This document shows positions 23,086 through 23,274 of a DNA stretch of 23,274 bases, piece after piece; position 1 is the first letter of the stretch, and each line of letters starts with the position of its first letter. The notes below the pieces were generated by a model. The model was not told the DNA's origin and did no database searches. It was given only the letters and a program-made list of their open reading frames with translations. The translations under genes were made by a program, and so were the position numbers. The DNA lies in assembly GCA_937927845.1 (NCBI GenBank), contig CALFXE010000265.1, forward strand, positions 1 to 23,274, written 5' to 3'. The DNA comes from an uncultured Paludibacter sp. Its GTDB lineage: Bacteria > Bacteroidota > Bacteroidia > Bacteroidales > Paludibacteraceae.

Positions 23086-23197
23086 TGTGTTGGTATTTAA
23101 TGACTTTTTGAAGATGGTTTGTGAAGGTTCTGTCTTTTTTTAGACATGCTGTCGTAACATCCAGAAATCGATCACCTTGCCATGGGCTCAAAAAAAG

Positions 23198-23219
23198 AAG
23201 GGCGGTGAAAACCGCCCTT
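23198..23219 (-). terminator. strong intrinsic terminator after the gene at the right edge
   Basis: AAGGGCGGT-GAAA-ACCGCCCTT is a perfect 9-bp stem with a tetraloop. On the minus strand it is followed by TTTTTTT. It lies 7 nt beyond the stop codon of the gene entering from the right. It separates that gene from the downstream nos accessory genes and may reduce read-through. Confidence 0.85.
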
Positions 23220-23226
23220 ATTGAAT

Positions 23227-23274
23227 TTATTTTGTTTCACCTTGTTTTATGGGACTCTGCGCATTATCTTTCTT
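23227..23274 (-). CDS. 3' end of an upstream gene, probably nosZ (partial)
   Basis: On the minus strand an open frame enters from the right edge with the last residues KKDNAQSPIKQGETK followed by TAA, 7 nt before a strong terminator. A stop followed at once by such a terminator is good evidence for a real gene end. The position upstream of the nos accessory genes makes nosZ the likely identity, but these 15 residues do not prove it. Confidence 0.45.
   Translation of the reverse strand, partial: KKDNAQSPIKQGETK

Overview
The window looks like a chromosomal segment of a member of the Bacteroidota, most probably a flavobacterium of the Weeksellaceae (Chryseobacterium/Cloacibacterium type). The reasons are a type IX secretion sorting domain, promoters of the TAnnTTTG type, a helix-turn-helix gene pair I associate with that family, a DUF4252/GIN operon and a flavobacterial-style nos cluster. 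No species call is possible from the sequence alone.

Left part (1-9783), accessory and visibly AT-rich. Three long imperfect palindromes (47-242, 1559-1757, 2357-2558) sit between gene blocks. They share the layout of integron attC sites: outer boxes ending AAC / beginning GTT, a short spacer that is 4 nt longer on one side, a continuous inner stem, and a variable centre with its own hairpin. Each gene block starts with a GTT box that is complementary to the box after its own last gene, not to the box of its neighbour: 10/10, 10/10 and 13/14 bases for the three blocks. In classical integrons this is the signature of cassettes that have passed through a circular form. Block 1 carries a leucine-rich-repeat T9SS cargo protein. 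Block 2 carries one small membrane-anchored protein. Block 3 is about 7.2 kb and carries seven genes: an AraC regulator with TPR sensor, a secreted/membrane protein, a YadA-head surface stalk, two helix-turn-helix proteins and two hypotheticals. All cassette genes are on the minus strand.

Integrase boundary (9770-11012). The outer end of block 3 is an attI-like core (9770-9783). Next to it is a Pc-like promoter pointing into the array. A divergent tyrosine recombinase (9945-11012) follows with its own promoter. The layout is that of an integron, but the recombinase lacks the extra segment typical of IntI and has an N-terminal domain of its own. I regard this integron-like system as the main discovery candidate.

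Right part (11013-23274), less AT-rich and housekeeping-like. First comes an ECF sigma / anti-sigma / DUF4252-GIN / DUF4252 lipoprotein operon (minus strand). Then ppk1 (minus) diverges from a Crp/Fnr-type regulator that is translationally coupled to a polytopic His-rich membrane protein (plus). A FAS1 lipoprotein (minus) with an FNR-like dyad upstream follows. Last is the accessory part of a nitrous oxide reductase cluster read leftward: a membrane protein, nosL, nosD, nosF and nosY, with a strong terminator and the last codons of an upstream gene (probably nosZ) at the right edge. The regulator, His-rich membrane protein and nos genes suggest adaptation to nitrogen-oxide respiration.
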